This document shows, piece by piece, positions 16,713-26,158 of a stretch of 64,000 bases of DNA. Source of the DNA: CADEDH01 sp050330635 (GTDB taxonomy: Bacteria > Actinomycetota > Acidimicrobiia > Acidimicrobiales > SZUA-35); NCBI GenBank assembly GCA_050330635.1, contig JBHJNQ010000014.1, forward strand, positions 10,357 through 74,356. Reading direction: 5' to 3'. The notes beneath the pieces are model-generated. The model made no database searches and had not been told where the DNA came from. It worked only from the letters and a program-made list of their open reading frames with translations. The position numbers were made by a program, and so were the translations under genes. How positions within the stretch are numbered: position 1 is the stretch's first letter; every line of letters begins with the position of its first letter.

Positions 16713-18386
16713 ATGACGGTCACCGACACCAGCGACTCGTCCTCGCCGCCGTCCGCCCCCGTCGCTCCCATCGCCGGCCGGGGATGGTGGCACCGTTCCC
16801 TCGATCCCCAGGAGCGGCGCCGGGTCATGGAGAGCCTGGCGCTCACCGGCGTCGACCACTGGACCTGGCGTTTCACCACGATGCTGACCCTGTCGGTGGT
16901 GGTGGCGGTGATGGGCCTGTCGGCCGATTCGGCCGCCGTCGTGATCGGGGCGATGCTCATCGCTCCCCTGATGACACCCGTGCTGGCCACGGCCGCCTCC
17001 CTCTCGATGTCGCTGATGCGGCGGGCCCTGCTGTCGCTGGGCACGGTGGCCCTGGCCACGATCTGGTCGATCGTGGTCGCCTACGTCCTGTCGCGCCTCA
17101 TCCCCAACGGGCCGCTGCCGGGGGAGGTCGAGGCCAGGACCAGGCCCGACATCCGCGACCTGGTGGTGGCCCTGGCCGCCGGAGCCGCCGGGTCCTACGC
17201 CACCGTCCGACGCGACGTCTCGGCCGCACTGCCGGGGGTGGCGGTGGCGGTGGCGCTCGTGCCGCCGCTGGCCACCGTCGGCATCACCCTCGAGGCCGGC
17301 GAGACCGATCTCGCCCTCGGCGCCCTGCTCCTGTACGTCACGAACCTGGCCGCCATCGTCTTCGCCGGGGTGATGGTGTTCATCGGCACCGGATTCGTAC
17401 CGGCCCGCCGGCTGGCCAACAAGGCGATCCAGCTGGGGGTGGCGGCGTTGATCGCCCTCGGGCTCGTGGTCGTGGTGGCCGTACCCCTGTTCGGCCGGTC
17501 CTCGGCCGCCGTGTCGGCGGCGAAGGCCGAGATCGACGCCCGGTCCATCGTCACCGATTGGTTGAACGGTGCGGCCCTCGATGCCGACGTCGATGTATCG
17601 GGCGACCGGGTCCTGGTCAGCCTGCGGGGCTTCGAGCCGCCGCCGGACGACGGTCTCCTCGAGGAGACCCTCCGGCAACGACTGGGCGAGGTGAACGTCG
17701 TCGTCGAGTGGGTGCGGGTCGAGCGGGCCACCACGACGGTGCCCCCGGCCGTGAGCGACGACGAGGCGCTGGTGCAACGGGTCGAGCCGATCGTGCAGGT
17801 CTGGTTGGACGACCACGACGGTGACGGGTACGCCCTCGACCGGGTGTCGGCCGTCGAGGGAGCGCTCCGCATCGAGGTGTCGGGTCCGGGCGAGCCGCCG
17901 TCGATCGACGATCTGCTCGATCGACTGGCCGCCGAACTGGGGGCGCAGCCCCAGGTCCGCCTGTTGTGGACGCCGCTGGAGGAGGTCGGCTCCAACGGTC
18001 CGACGACCCCGCTCGAGGTGACCGAGCGGCGGCTGGCCGAGGCTGCGGTGCGCTGGGCGGCCGACGCCGCCGTCGTGGTCGAGTCGCTCGAGGTCGACGA
18101 CCAACGGGTGACCGTCGACCTGGTGGGAGCGGAGGCTCCCCGTATCGAGGGACTCGTGGTGGCTCTGGAAGGCGAGTTCGACGGTCCCCTCGAGATCGAG
18201 GTCCGCTTCACGGAGCGACGGCTGCTGACGACCACGGTCCTGGTCGTCGAGTCCATCGGCGGGGTCCTGCCCGGGCTGGCTCCCACGACCACCACCACGA
18301 CCACCGCAGCGTCGGCGACCGGCACCGCTACGACGGCAGCGGCCTCGACCACCACGACCACCACGATCGGCAGCCCCGACGGGTGA
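16713..18386 (+). CDS. DUF389 membrane protein with Thr-rich tail
   Basis: This 557-residue protein has an N-terminal DUF389 membrane region of about six helices (GAMLIAPLMTPVLA, ALPGVAVAVALVPPLATVG and LYVTNLAAIVFAG are typical). A long soluble C-terminal part (about residues 280-530) follows, ending in a Thr/Ala-rich low-complexity tail. The membrane part is conserved in many bacteria but its function is unknown. The soluble part contains repeated alpha/beta segments resembling hydrophobic-moment repeats (L-V-V-VE, TERRLAEAAVRWA). Its TGA overlaps the next GTG. Confidence 0.88.
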   Translation: MTVTDTSDSSSPPSAPVAPIAGRGWWHRSLDPQERRRVMESLALTGVDHWTWRFTTMLTLSVVVAVMGLSADSAAVVIGAMLIAPLMTPVLATAASLSMSLMRRALLSLGTVALATIWSIVVAYVLSRLIPNGPLPGEVEARTRPDIRDLVVALAAGAAGSYATVRRDVSAALPGVAVAVALVPPLATVGITLEAGETDLALGALLLYVTNLAAIVFAGVMVFIGTGFVPARRLANKAIQLGVAALIALGLVVVVAVPLFGRSSAAVSAAKAEIDARSIVTDWLNGAALDADVDVSGDRVLVSLRGFEPPPDDGLLEETLRQRLGEVNVVVEWVRVERATTTVPPAVSDDEALVQRVEPIVQVWLDDHDGDGYALDRVSAVEGALRIEVSGPGEPPSIDDLLDRLAAELGAQPQVRLLWTPLEEVGSNGPTTPLEVTERRLAEAAVRWAADAAVVVESLEVDDQRVTVDLVGAEAPRIEGLVVALEGEFDGPLEIEVRFTERRLLTTTVLVVESIGGVLPGLAPTTTTTTTAASATGTATTAAASTTTTTTIGSPDG

Positions 18387-19609
18387 CCGCCGCCGACGAG
18401 CCGTTCCCCCACGGCACGATCCTCGTTCTCGGGCTGGTCACGATCGTGGCCTACGGCGCCTGGTACTACGCCTTCGGGGTGTTGCTCGATCCGATACTGA
18501 CCGAGACCGGCTGGCCGGAAGCGGCGGTCACGGGATCGTTCTCGGTCTCGGTCGCCCTCGGTTCGGTGGGAGCCGTGTGGGCCGGGCGACTGGCCGACCG
18601 GTTGGGGAGCCGCCCCGTGCTGCTGGCCGGCGCCCTGGCGGGCCCGGCCGGACTGCTGCTGGCCGCCGCCACCTCCCGGGTCGAGGTGTTCGCCGTCGGA
18701 TCCGTCGTGGGCGGTGCCAGCCTCCAGGCGTTCGGCTTCTACCACATCACCCAGGCCACGGCGGCCCGGGCCGCGCCCCACCAGCCGGCCCGCGCCATCG
18801 GCCGGCTCACCATCTACGGGGCGTTCTCCAGCCCGCTCGCCCTCCCCCTCGCCGGCTGGGGGGTTACGACGATCGGCTGGCGTCCCACCCTGCGCTGGCT
18901 GGCCCTCGCCACCGGGGTGGTGATGATCGTCGGGGCGCTGCTCGTGAGGGAACGGGAGCAGCGGACGGCGTCACCGCCCGCCGGGGGCCTGCGGGCCGGC
19001 CTCGGCTCGCCCCTGGCCCGCCGCTTCGTGGCCGGCTACGCCCTCATCGGGCTCTCGGTGGGCATGATCCTCGTCTACCAGGTGCCGCTCATGGTGGGGG
19101 CCGGGCTCTCGGTGGGGATGGCGGCGTGGATGGCGGGGGCCCGGGGAGCGGCCCAGATCACGGGTCGGATCCCGCTGTCGGCCATCGTGGAGCGGTTGGG
19201 GGCGAGACGGACGGTCCGGCTGGCGTTCGCCGTGATAGCCGCCGGGGTGCTCGTGCTGGCCCTGTCGGGCACCGTGGTGGTGGCGTTGATCTACGTGGCC
19301 CTCGCCGGGTTCGGCATCGGGGCGGTGTCACCCCTGCTGGGGATCTACGGGAGCGAGCTCGTCGAGCGGTCGCAGCTCGGGGCGGCGCTCGGCTTCCTGA
19401 CGATGGTGGGAGGGCTCGCCGGGGCCGCCGGTCCGGCCGTGGCCGGGGTCCTGGCCCAGGCCACGGGCACGCGCTGGTGGGGCGTGGCCCTGGCCCTGGT
19501 CGGGGCTCTGGCTGCGGTGGCGCTCATGGGGCCGGTGCCGGAGACGGAGCCCGCACCGGCTGTGGGGCCATCGGTGTCGGGAAACCCTGACCGAGCAACC
19601 GGCTGGTGA
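18383..19609 (+). CDS. MFS transporter
   Basis: This is a 408-residue, 12-segment transporter with GRLADRLGSRPVLLAG as motif A. The N-terminal GAWYYAFGVLLDPILTETGW and central LVREREQR loop are like monocarboxylate-type MFS members. The GTG start overlaps the DUF389 stop (GTGA), so expression is translationally coupled to it. The substrate is unknown. The gene converges on the alpha/beta hydrolase gene. Confidence 0.88.
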   Translation: MTAADEPFPHGTILVLGLVTIVAYGAWYYAFGVLLDPILTETGWPEAAVTGSFSVSVALGSVGAVWAGRLADRLGSRPVLLAGALAGPAGLLLAAATSRVEVFAVGSVVGGASLQAFGFYHITQATAARAAPHQPARAIGRLTIYGAFSSPLALPLAGWGVTTIGWRPTLRWLALATGVVMIVGALLVREREQRTASPPAGGLRAGLGSPLARRFVAGYALIGLSVGMILVYQVPLMVGAGLSVGMAAWMAGARGAAQITGRIPLSAIVERLGARRTVRLAFAVIAAGVLVLALSGTVVVALIYVALAGFGIGAVSPLLGIYGSELVERSQLGAALGFLTMVGGLAGAAGPAVAGVLAQATGTRWWGVALALVGALAAVALMGPVPETEPAPAVGPSVSGNPDRATGW

Positions 19610-19643
19610 GGTGGGGTACGCGAGCCACGTGCTCACGCTGGTG

Positions 19644-19662
19644 GCCGGGACCGGTCCCCGGC
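19644..19662. terminator. Candidate bidirectional hairpin between convergent genes
   Basis: GCCGGG and CCCGGC flank a seven-base spacer between the MFS stop and the hydrolase stop. The position suits transcription termination from either side, but there is no T-run and G/C palindromes are common in this DNA, so support is weak. Confidence 0.3.
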
Positions 19663-19684
19663 GGCGGCCGCAGGGGCGACGCGG

Positions 19685-20437
19685 TCAGCGTCGACGAAGG
19701 CCGACCGATGCGATGACGTCGGTCACGAGCGCCGCCACCCAGTCCGGGTCCTCGACGTGGAGGTTGTGGCCCACCCCGGGAGCGATGCGCGGCTCGTCGA
19801 CCAGCGCTCCCAGCTCGGCCGCCGAGACCATGGTGTCGTCAGCGCCGGCGCCGAGCACCACGGGGCAGCGGGCGGCGCCGAGCAGGGCGGCACCGTCGAG
19901 CGGCCGCTGGGCGAAGGTCCGGGGATCCTGGGCCAGGCGCCACCTCCCGCCGACCGTCACCACCGCCCCGGTCAGGGCCGGGTGATCGTCGTCGACGAGG
20001 GCGGCGTCGAGACCTGCCATGCGACGGGCCCGCTCGACGGCCTCGGGCCGCGTGTCGAACCAGCGCACGCCCCGGTCGGCGACCGCCGCCATCCCCGCCG
20101 CGTCGTCGTCGGTCCAGGTCAGCTTGATCCCGAGGCCGACCACGGCGCTCACCCGGGGGCGGAACCAGCCCGAGGCGAGACACAGGCCGACGGCGCCGCC
20201 CAACGAGTGGCCGACGACCACCGTCGCCGGGCCGGGGTCGATCCGGGCCGAGGCGGCCGCCGCCAGCGCCCCCAGGGTGTAGTCGCCGGTCCACGGTGCC
20301 GCACCGTGGCCGGCGAGGTCGAGACAGCGGACCGGTCCGCCGGCCGCCAATCTCGCCGCCACGTCCTGCCACACGCCGGCGTTGGCCCCCAGGCCGTGGA
20401 GGAGGATGACCTCGACCGCTTCGACGGGATCGTTCAT
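19685..20437 (-). CDS. Alpha/beta hydrolase
   Basis: This 250-residue hydrolase has the oxyanion motif LLHGLGANAGVW, the nucleophile elbow GHSLGG, an acid in GAGADDTM and the catalytic His in GVGHNLHVEDP. It is a cytoplasmic esterase or lactonase-like enzyme of unknown substrate. The ATG at 20437 overlaps the P450 stop as ATGA, which fixes the start and couples the two proteins. Hydrolysis of a P450 product, such as an ester or lactone, is an inference from this coupling. Confidence 0.9.
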   Translation of the reverse strand: MNDPVEAVEVILLHGLGANAGVWQDVAARLAAGGPVRCLDLAGHGAAPWTGDYTLGALAAAASARIDPGPATVVVGHSLGGAVGLCLASGWFRPRVSAVVGLGIKLTWTDDDAAGMAAVADRGVRWFDTRPEAVERARRMAGLDAALVDDDHPALTGAVVTVGGRWRLAQDPRTFAQRPLDGAALLGAARCPVVLGAGADDTMVSAAELGALVDEPRIAPGVGHNLHVEDPDWVAALVTDVIASVGLRRR

Positions 20438-21771
20438 CGCCCCGACCACCGAATGGGCAGGTGCTTGAGCCCCTGCTGGAAGTTCGACTGGAGTCGCACG
20501 GGCTCGCCGTCGAGCTCCAACCGGCCGAGCCGGGCCAGGATCTCGCCGATCATCGACGTCATCTGCAACCGGGCCAGGTGGGCCCCCAGACAGAAGTGGG
20601 GACCGAACCCGAACGTGACGTGGTCGAGGCCGGTCCTGGTGATGTCGAAGCGGTGGGGATCGTCGAAGACCGCAGGGTCGCGGTTGGCCGCCAGGTGATA
20701 GACCGCCACCTTGTCGCCGGCCGAGATCCGCTGCCCGCCCAGCTCCACGTCGGCCACCGCCGTGCGCCGGAAGTGGATGACCGGCGGCCAGTACCGCAGC
20801 ATCTCCTCGACGGCCGGGGCCAGCAGTTCGGGGCGGGCCAGGAGCAGCTCGTACTGATCGGGATGCTCGATGAGGGTCAGCATCGCCCCCGGGATGGCGT
20901 TGCGGAGGGTCTCGTTGCCCGCCACGGCGAAGAGGAAGAACATGGTCTCGAACTCCTCGTTCGACAGCACCGTGCCCTCGTAGGTGGCCCGCAGCAGCAA
21001 CGACACCACGTCGTCGCCGGGGTCGGCCCGCCGCAGATCGGCCAGGCCGTGGGCGTAGGCGTAGAGGTCGGCCAGACCGGCCCTCGTCCGGGGATCGGGC
21101 AACGTCCCGTCGGGCGCTGGCGCCGGTCGGACCGCCAGGGCGGCGCGGGCCAGGTCGGTACCCGACGCCGTGTCGAACGTCGACGACGTGGCGTAGTCAG
21201 CGTCCTGGTAGCCGATCACCCGGTTCGACCAATCGTACAGGAGGCCCCTGTCCTCGTCGGGTACGCCGAGCACGGCCGCCAGCACCGCCACCGGCAGGTC
21301 GCCGACGACATCGGTCACCAGGTCGCAGCGCCCCCGGTCGGCCACTGCGGTCACGAGCTCGCGGGCCCGGGCGGTGATCTCGGCCTCGATGGCGGCCACC
21401 GCCCGGGGAACGAACGCCTTGGACAGGAGCCCCCGCAACCGGCTGTGGTCGGGGGGATCCATGTTGAGCATCATCTGCTGGACGAACGCCAGGTCGTCGG
21501 CGGTGACGGGGTCGCGCAGCTGTGTCCCCCCGGCGTGGGTGGAGAACACGGCAGCGTTGCGCAGCACCGCCCTGGTCTCGGCGTGGCCCAGAACCGCCCA
21601 GTACCCCGGCCCGGCCGGACTGCCGCCGAGGGCCGGTTCGGGGACGCGGACCACCGGCCCGACGGCCCGGAGCCGGTCGACGGCGGCGTGGGGCGCCCCC
21701 GTCCGGTAGGTGGCGGAGTCGTAGAGGGCATGCAGATCCTCGGCCAACACCCCGCCATCGTCGCGTGCCAC
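20434..21771 (-). CDS. Cytochrome P450
   Basis: This is a 445-residue soluble P450. The I-helix acid-threonine region is FAVAGNETLRN, the K-helix ExxR is EEMLRYWPPV, and the heme-ligand motif is FGFGPHFCLGAHLARLQ. It resembles CYP families common in actinobacteria that oxidise steroids, terpenes or fatty acids, but no substrate can be assigned. No ferredoxin gene is adjacent. The GTG start at 21771 reads ARDDGG. It is translationally coupled to the hydrolase downstream. Confidence 0.94.
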   Translation of the reverse strand: MARDDGGVLAEDLHALYDSATYRTGAPHAAVDRLRAVGPVVRVPEPALGGSPAGPGYWAVLGHAETRAVLRNAAVFSTHAGGTQLRDPVTADDLAFVQQMMLNMDPPDHSRLRGLLSKAFVPRAVAAIEAEITARARELVTAVADRGRCDLVTDVVGDLPVAVLAAVLGVPDEDRGLLYDWSNRVIGYQDADYATSSTFDTASGTDLARAALAVRPAPAPDGTLPDPRTRAGLADLYAYAHGLADLRRADPGDDVVSLLLRATYEGTVLSNEEFETMFFLFAVAGNETLRNAIPGAMLTLIEHPDQYELLLARPELLAPAVEEMLRYWPPVIHFRRTAVADVELGGQRISAGDKVAVYHLAANRDPAVFDDPHRFDITRTGLDHVTFGFGPHFCLGAHLARLQMTSMIGEILARLGRLELDGEPVRLQSNFQQGLKHLPIRWSGR

Positions 21772-21866
21772 GGCGCCCCCCGCTATCCGGACCCGGTATC
21801 CCCGTCACCGGCCGTCGGCCTGCGGGCTACATTTGACCGCCTCACCACGACCAGGCAGGAGCCCGG

Positions 21867-22598
21867 ATGGCGACAGACGACGCGGTGGCGGGCGGGTACG
21901 ACCGCGACACCGGGTACATCACGACCCGGGTGACCCGAGCCGGTGGCGACGGCTACACCCCCGACCCGGGCCGCTACCGGCTGGTGGTGTCCCGGGCCTG
22001 CCCGTGGGCCAACCGGGCCCTCATCGTCCGCCGCCTCCTCGGGCTCGAACCGGTCATCTCCCTCGCCGTCGCCGGCCCCCTCCACGACACCCGTAGCTGG
22101 AACTTCGACGACGAGCCGGGCGGGATCGATCACGTGCTCGGCATCAGCCACCTGGCCGAGGCCTACGAGAAACGGTTCCCCGGTTACGACCGGGGGGTGA
22201 CCGTGCCGGCCCTGGTCGAGATCGACACCGTTCAGGTCGTCACCAACGACATCGTCACCCTCACCCTCGACCTGGCGACGGAATGGGTCGACCACCACCG
22301 ACCGGGCGCACCAGATCTCTACCCCGACGCCATGCGGGACGAGATCGACAGCCTCAACGAGCTCGTCTACCACGACGTCAACAACGGGGTGTACCAGACC
22401 CCCGGCTTCGGCGACACCATCGACTTCGGCGCCACGAAGACCCACTACTACGGGGTCCATCGTTTCCTCAATCCGACGGGCATCGTCCCCGTCGGACCCG
22501 ACGGGTCCGACTGGACGAGCCACCACGACCGTGACGAGCTTGGAGGGCGTCCCTTCGGGGGCGGGACACCACCTGGACCACCGCCCGACGGCGAGTAG
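21867..22598 (+). CDS. Glutathionyl-hydroquinone reductase-like (YqjG/ECM4 family) protein with internal deletion
   Basis: The first 175 residues are clearly this family, including the thiol site SRACPWANRALIVRRLLGLE and LNELVYHDVNNGVY. The last part, QTPGFGDTIDF through HYYGVHRFLNPTGIVPVGPD, is the normal C-terminus. The helical domain that should separate them, about 90-100 residues with the ADWRLF-type segment, is missing. The total is 243 residues against a usual 320 or so. The frame is kept across the join near 22392, so a shortened protein can be made, but it lacks most of the substrate-binding domain and is probably inactive. In an actinobacterium the thiol partner would more likely be mycothiol. 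Confidence 0.85.
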   Translation: MATDDAVAGGYDRDTGYITTRVTRAGGDGYTPDPGRYRLVVSRACPWANRALIVRRLLGLEPVISLAVAGPLHDTRSWNFDDEPGGIDHVLGISHLAEAYEKRFPGYDRGVTVPALVEIDTVQVVTNDIVTLTLDLATEWVDHHRPGAPDLYPDAMRDEIDSLNELVYHDVNNGVYQTPGFGDTIDFGATKTHYYGVHRFLNPTGIVPVGPDGSDWTSHHDRDELGGRPFGGGTPPGPPPDGE

Positions 22599-22633
22599 TC
22601 TTCGCAGTTCAGCGCAGCGACAGGAGCACCGCC

Positions 22634-23443
22634 ATGAGATTCCTCGGTTACCGCCACCAGGGCGAACCGGTGATCGGCGTCGTCGACGGCGATCGCGTGA
22701 GCCGGCTGGCCACGATCGACGAGTTCTACGGCGACCTCGACCGGTGGCGCCAGGCCACCCCCGCCGGCCCGTCGGCCGTCATCGCCGAGGTCGAACAGAT
22801 CCCCGCCGTGCCGACGACGGCCAAGATCCTCTGCGTGGGTCTCAACTACCAGCTCCACGTGGACGAGACGGGCAGCGTCCGCCCCGACCACCCGAACCTG
22901 TTCGCCCGGTGGTACGCCTGCCTCTCCTGCGACGGCGACGAGATCTCGGTTCCGTCGGGCGAGCCCGGTCTCGACTGGGAGTGCGAGCTCGGCGTCATCA
23001 TCGGCACCCACCTGGTCGACACCCCGGCCGCCGAGGCCATGGCCGGCGTGCTGGGCTACACCTGCTTCAACGACTTGAGCGCCCGCACCTACCAGCGGGC
23101 CACCTCTCAATGGGCTCTCGGCAAGAACCCCGATCGTTCCGGCCCCATCGGACCGTCGGTGGTGACCGCCGACGAGTACGGCGATCCCTACGGCAAGGCG
23201 ATCCAGACGCGGGTCAACGGCGAGACGATGCAGTCGTCGACCACCGATCAGATGCTGTTCAAGATCGACGAGATCATCGAGTACATCACCGCCTGCACCT
23301 CGCTCCGACCGGGCGACGTCATCGCCACCGGCACCCCGTCGGGTGTCGGGTCCCGGATGGATCCGCCCCGGTTCCTCAACGCAGGCGACGTCGTCGAGGT
23401 CGACATCGAAGGCATCGGCGTCCTCCGCAACCTCTTCGTCTGA
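22634..23443 (+). CDS. Fumarylacetoacetate hydrolase family protein
   Basis: This 269-residue enzyme has the FAH fold: KILCVGLNYQLHVDE, the metal site in WECELGVIIG, YTCFNDLSART and the C-terminal GDVIATGTPSGVG. Such enzymes hydrolyse or decarboxylate dioxo acids in aromatic ring catabolism. The ATG at 22634 follows an AGGAGCACC ribosome site. It lies between the GST-like gene and methylmalonate-semialdehyde dehydrogenase, consistent with a catabolic run on the plus strand. Confidence 0.93.
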   Translation: MRFLGYRHQGEPVIGVVDGDRVSRLATIDEFYGDLDRWRQATPAGPSAVIAEVEQIPAVPTTAKILCVGLNYQLHVDETGSVRPDHPNLFARWYACLSCDGDEISVPSGEPGLDWECELGVIIGTHLVDTPAAEAMAGVLGYTCFNDLSARTYQRATSQWALGKNPDRSGPIGPSVVTADEYGDPYGKAIQTRVNGETMQSSTTDQMLFKIDEIIEYITACTSLRPGDVIATGTPSGVGSRMDPPRFLNAGDVVEVDIEGIGVLRNLFV

Positions 23444-23564
23444 TCCCACACCGGCCGGGCCGGGCCGGGGCTCGGTGGTGGCCGACCGCTCGGGGGCACC
23501 ACAATGGACCAGGAGCGGGGCCGTCCGGTCCGGCTCCGTCGCCACCGACCAGAGGATCGTCGCC

Positions 23565-25082
23565 ATGTCCACCGTCATCGACCCGCCCTCCGTCATCGGT
23601 CACTGGATCGACGGTCGACCGACGTCCGGTCGGCCCGGGGGAACGGGCCCGGTCCACGATCCGGCGACGGGGGCGGTCACCGGGGCGGTGGCGCTCGGGA
23701 CTCCGACCGACGTCGATGCCGCGGTGGCGGCGGCCCGGCGGGCCTTCGGTTCGTGGCGCGACGCCTCCCTGGCCCAGCGGGCGGCGATCATGTTCCGCTA
23801 TCGCCAGCTCGTCGACGAGCACCGCAACGACCTGGCCCGGATCGTGTCGAGCGAGCACGGCAAGGTGGTGGCCGACTCCCTCGGGGAGGTGCAGCGGGGC
23901 CTCGAGGTCGTCGAGTACGTCTGCGGCATCCCCAGCCTGCTGAAGGGGGAGATCACCACCGACGTGTCCTCCGCCGTCGATGCCTACAGCATCCGCCAGC
24001 CCCTCGGGGTGGTGGCCGGTATCACCCCGTTCAACTTCCCGGTCATGGTGCCGCTGTGGATGTTCCCCGTGGCCATCGCCTGCGGCAACACGTTCGTGCT
24101 CAAGCCATCGGAGAAGGACCCGTCGGCCAGCTTGTTGCTGGCCGAGCTGCTCGGCGAGGCCGGCCTCCCCGACGGGGTTCTCAACGTCGTCCAGGGGGAT
24201 GCCGTTGCCGTCGAGGCGCTTCTCGACCACGTCGACGTCGATGCCGTGAGCTTCGTCGGCTCGACCCCGATCGCCCGCTCCATCCACCAGCGGGCCTCGG
24301 CCACCGGGAAGCGGGTCCAGGCCCTGGGTGGGGCCAAGAACCACATGGTGGTGCTGCCCGACGCCGACATCGGTCAGGCGGCCGACGCCGCGGTCAGCGC
24401 CGGCTACGGATCGGCCGGCGAGCGGTGCATGGCCATCTCGGTCGTGGTGGCGGTCGGTGGCGTCGGCGACCGGTTGGTGCCCGCCATCGTCGAGCGCATC
24501 GGGAAGCTCCGGATCGGTCCCGGCCTCTCGGAGGAGCCGATGGACATGGGCGCCCTCGTCACCGGTGCCCACCGCGACCGGGTCACCTCCTACGTCGAGC
24601 TGGGCGAGAGCGAGGGGGCGGTGCTCGTGGTCGACGGTCGGGGCCTGGTGGTCGACGGCCATCCCGGCGGGTTCTGGCTCGGGCCCTGCCTGTTCGATCA
24701 TGTCGACACCGGGATGAAGATCTACACCGACGAGATCTTCGGGCCGGTGCTCTCGATCGTCCGGGTCGACGGCTTCGACGACGCTCTGGCCCTGGTCAAC
24801 GCCAACCCCTACGGCAATGGCACCGCCATCTTCACCAATGACGGCGGTGCCGCACGGGCCTACCAGCGCGAGGTGACGGTGGGGATGGTGGGGATCAACG
24901 TCCCCATCCCGGTTCCGATGGCGTATCACTCGTTCGGGGGATGGAAGGACTCGCTGTTCGGCGACACGCACGTCTACGGCCCGGAGGGGGTGGCCTTCTA
25001 CACCTCGTACAAGGCGGTCACGGTGCGCTGGCCCGATCCGCACGAGCGCGGCGTCGATCTCGGGTTCCCCCAGTCCCGGTGA
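23565..25082 (+). CDS. mmsA: CoA-acylating methylmalonate-semialdehyde dehydrogenase
   Basis: This 505-residue enzyme converts (methyl)malonate semialdehyde to propionyl- or acetyl-CoA in valine, thymine or inositol breakdown. Subfamily features include GITPFNFPVMVPLWMFPVA, LGGAKNHMVVLPDAD (the family lacks the usual Glu base here) and the active-site SAGERCMAIS. The C-terminus with SFGGWKDSLFGDTHVYG is typical. The start at 23565 follows GAGGATCG. Propionyl-CoA made here would feed the methylmalonyl-CoA epimerase-like protein and B12 genes later in the window. Its stop overlaps the next start (GTGA). Confidence 0.94.
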   Translation: MSTVIDPPSVIGHWIDGRPTSGRPGGTGPVHDPATGAVTGAVALGTPTDVDAAVAAARRAFGSWRDASLAQRAAIMFRYRQLVDEHRNDLARIVSSEHGKVVADSLGEVQRGLEVVEYVCGIPSLLKGEITTDVSSAVDAYSIRQPLGVVAGITPFNFPVMVPLWMFPVAIACGNTFVLKPSEKDPSASLLLAELLGEAGLPDGVLNVVQGDAVAVEALLDHVDVDAVSFVGSTPIARSIHQRASATGKRVQALGGAKNHMVVLPDADIGQAADAAVSAGYGSAGERCMAISVVVAVGGVGDRLVPAIVERIGKLRIGPGLSEEPMDMGALVTGAHRDRVTSYVELGESEGAVLVVDGRGLVVDGHPGGFWLGPCLFDHVDTGMKIYTDEIFGPVLSIVRVDGFDDALALVNANPYGNGTAIFTNDGGAARAYQREVTVGMVGINVPIPVPMAYHSFGGWKDSLFGDTHVYGPEGVAFYTSYKAVTVRWPDPHERGVDLGFPQSR

Positions 25083-26158
25083 GCGCCGGAGGCTTCGCCG
25101 TCACCGCCACCCGAGCCGGTGTCGTCGAGAGCGTCCACCGCGTGCATGCCGTCGTCGCCGACCGCTACGGCCGGCTCCAGGTGTGGGGCGACCGGCGGCG
25201 GCCGACGATCGCCCGGTCGGCCATCAAGTCGATCCAGGCCCTACCCATCGTCGTGTCGGGGGCGGCCGCCGCCTTCGACCTGGCCGACCACGAGCTGGCC
25301 CTGGCCTGCGCCAGCCACAGCGGCGAGAGCGAGCACGTGGTGGCGGTGACGGCCTGGCTCCGTCGCCTCGGTTTGTCGGAGGAGGACCTCGAATGCGGCC
25401 CCGACCGCCCCCTCGGCACCAGCGCCCGACGGGCGTTCATCGCCGCCGGTGGTGAGCTGCGGCCGATCCTCAACGGTTGCTCCGGCAAGCACGCCGGGTT
25501 CCTGACCGTGGCCCGACACCTCGGCGCCCCGATGGCGGGGTACATCGACGCGTCGTCGGCCGTGCAACGCCATGTGACTGCCACGGTCGGGCACCTCACG
25601 GGCGTCGATCTGGCCACGGTGCCGACCGGCGTCGACGGGTGCGGGATCCCCGTCCACGTGTTGCCGTTGGAGCGGTTGGCGTTCGCCATGGCCCGCCTGG
25701 TCGACCCGGTCGACCTCGACGACGACGTGGCCGCCGCCACCCCCCGCATCGTGGCCGCCGCCCAGCTCGCCTTCTGGGTGGCGGGACCGGGCCGGACGGA
25801 GTCGTGGGTGGCCGACCATGCCGTCGAACCGGTGGTGGTCAAGACCGGCGCCGAGGGGGTGTTCATGGCCGCCCTGCCCGAGCGGGGTCTGGGCCTGGCG
25901 CTCAAGGTCGACGACGGCACGCCACGGGCGTCGCGGGCCGCAGTCAAGCGCCTGCTGGCCGAGCTGGGGGCGCTGGATGACGGACGCGGCGGCCAGCCGG
26001 TGGCCATCGTCAACAAGGCGGGACGGGAGGTGGGGGAGCTGGGCGTCGAGATGGCGAACCCGGAGCAGGCGACGCTGGACCGGGGGCAGGTCCCAACCCT
26101 GGCGGAGGGCCGGGCACCGGGTCGAGCCGGGCCGCTCAGACCTCGATGGCGGCAGTGA
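25079..26158 (+). CDS. Asparaginase II family protein
   Basis: This 359-residue protein belongs to the AnsA-like asparaginase II family: SAIKSIQALPIVVSG, CASHSGESEHV, LNGCSGKHAGFL and GVDGCGIPVHVLPL are diagnostic. It would deamidate L-asparagine or a related amide in the cytoplasm. The GTG start is set by overlap with the mmsA stop. The C-terminus runs 23 bases into the convergent phosphotransferase gene; the last 15 residues are poor and may be a recent extension. Confidence 0.9.
   Translation: MSAGGFAVTATRAGVVESVHRVHAVVADRYGRLQVWGDRRRPTIARSAIKSIQALPIVVSGAAAAFDLADHELALACASHSGESEHVVAVTAWLRRLGLSEEDLECGPDRPLGTSARRAFIAAGGELRPILNGCSGKHAGFLTVARHLGAPMAGYIDASSAVQRHVTATVGHLTGVDLATVPTGVDGCGIPVHVLPLERLAFAMARLVDPVDLDDDVAAATPRIVAAAQLAFWVAGPGRTESWVADHAVEPVVVKTGAEGVFMAALPERGLGLALKVDDGTPRASRAAVKRLLAELGALDDGRGGQPVAIVNKAGREVGELGVEMANPEQATLDRGQVPTLAEGRAPGRAGPLRPRWRQ

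Noticed and set aside
18285..18370. ACC/ACG triplet repeats considered as a DNA repeat element
   Set aside because: They encode the Thr-rich tail of the DUF389 protein; similar linkers occur in other exported proteins here.
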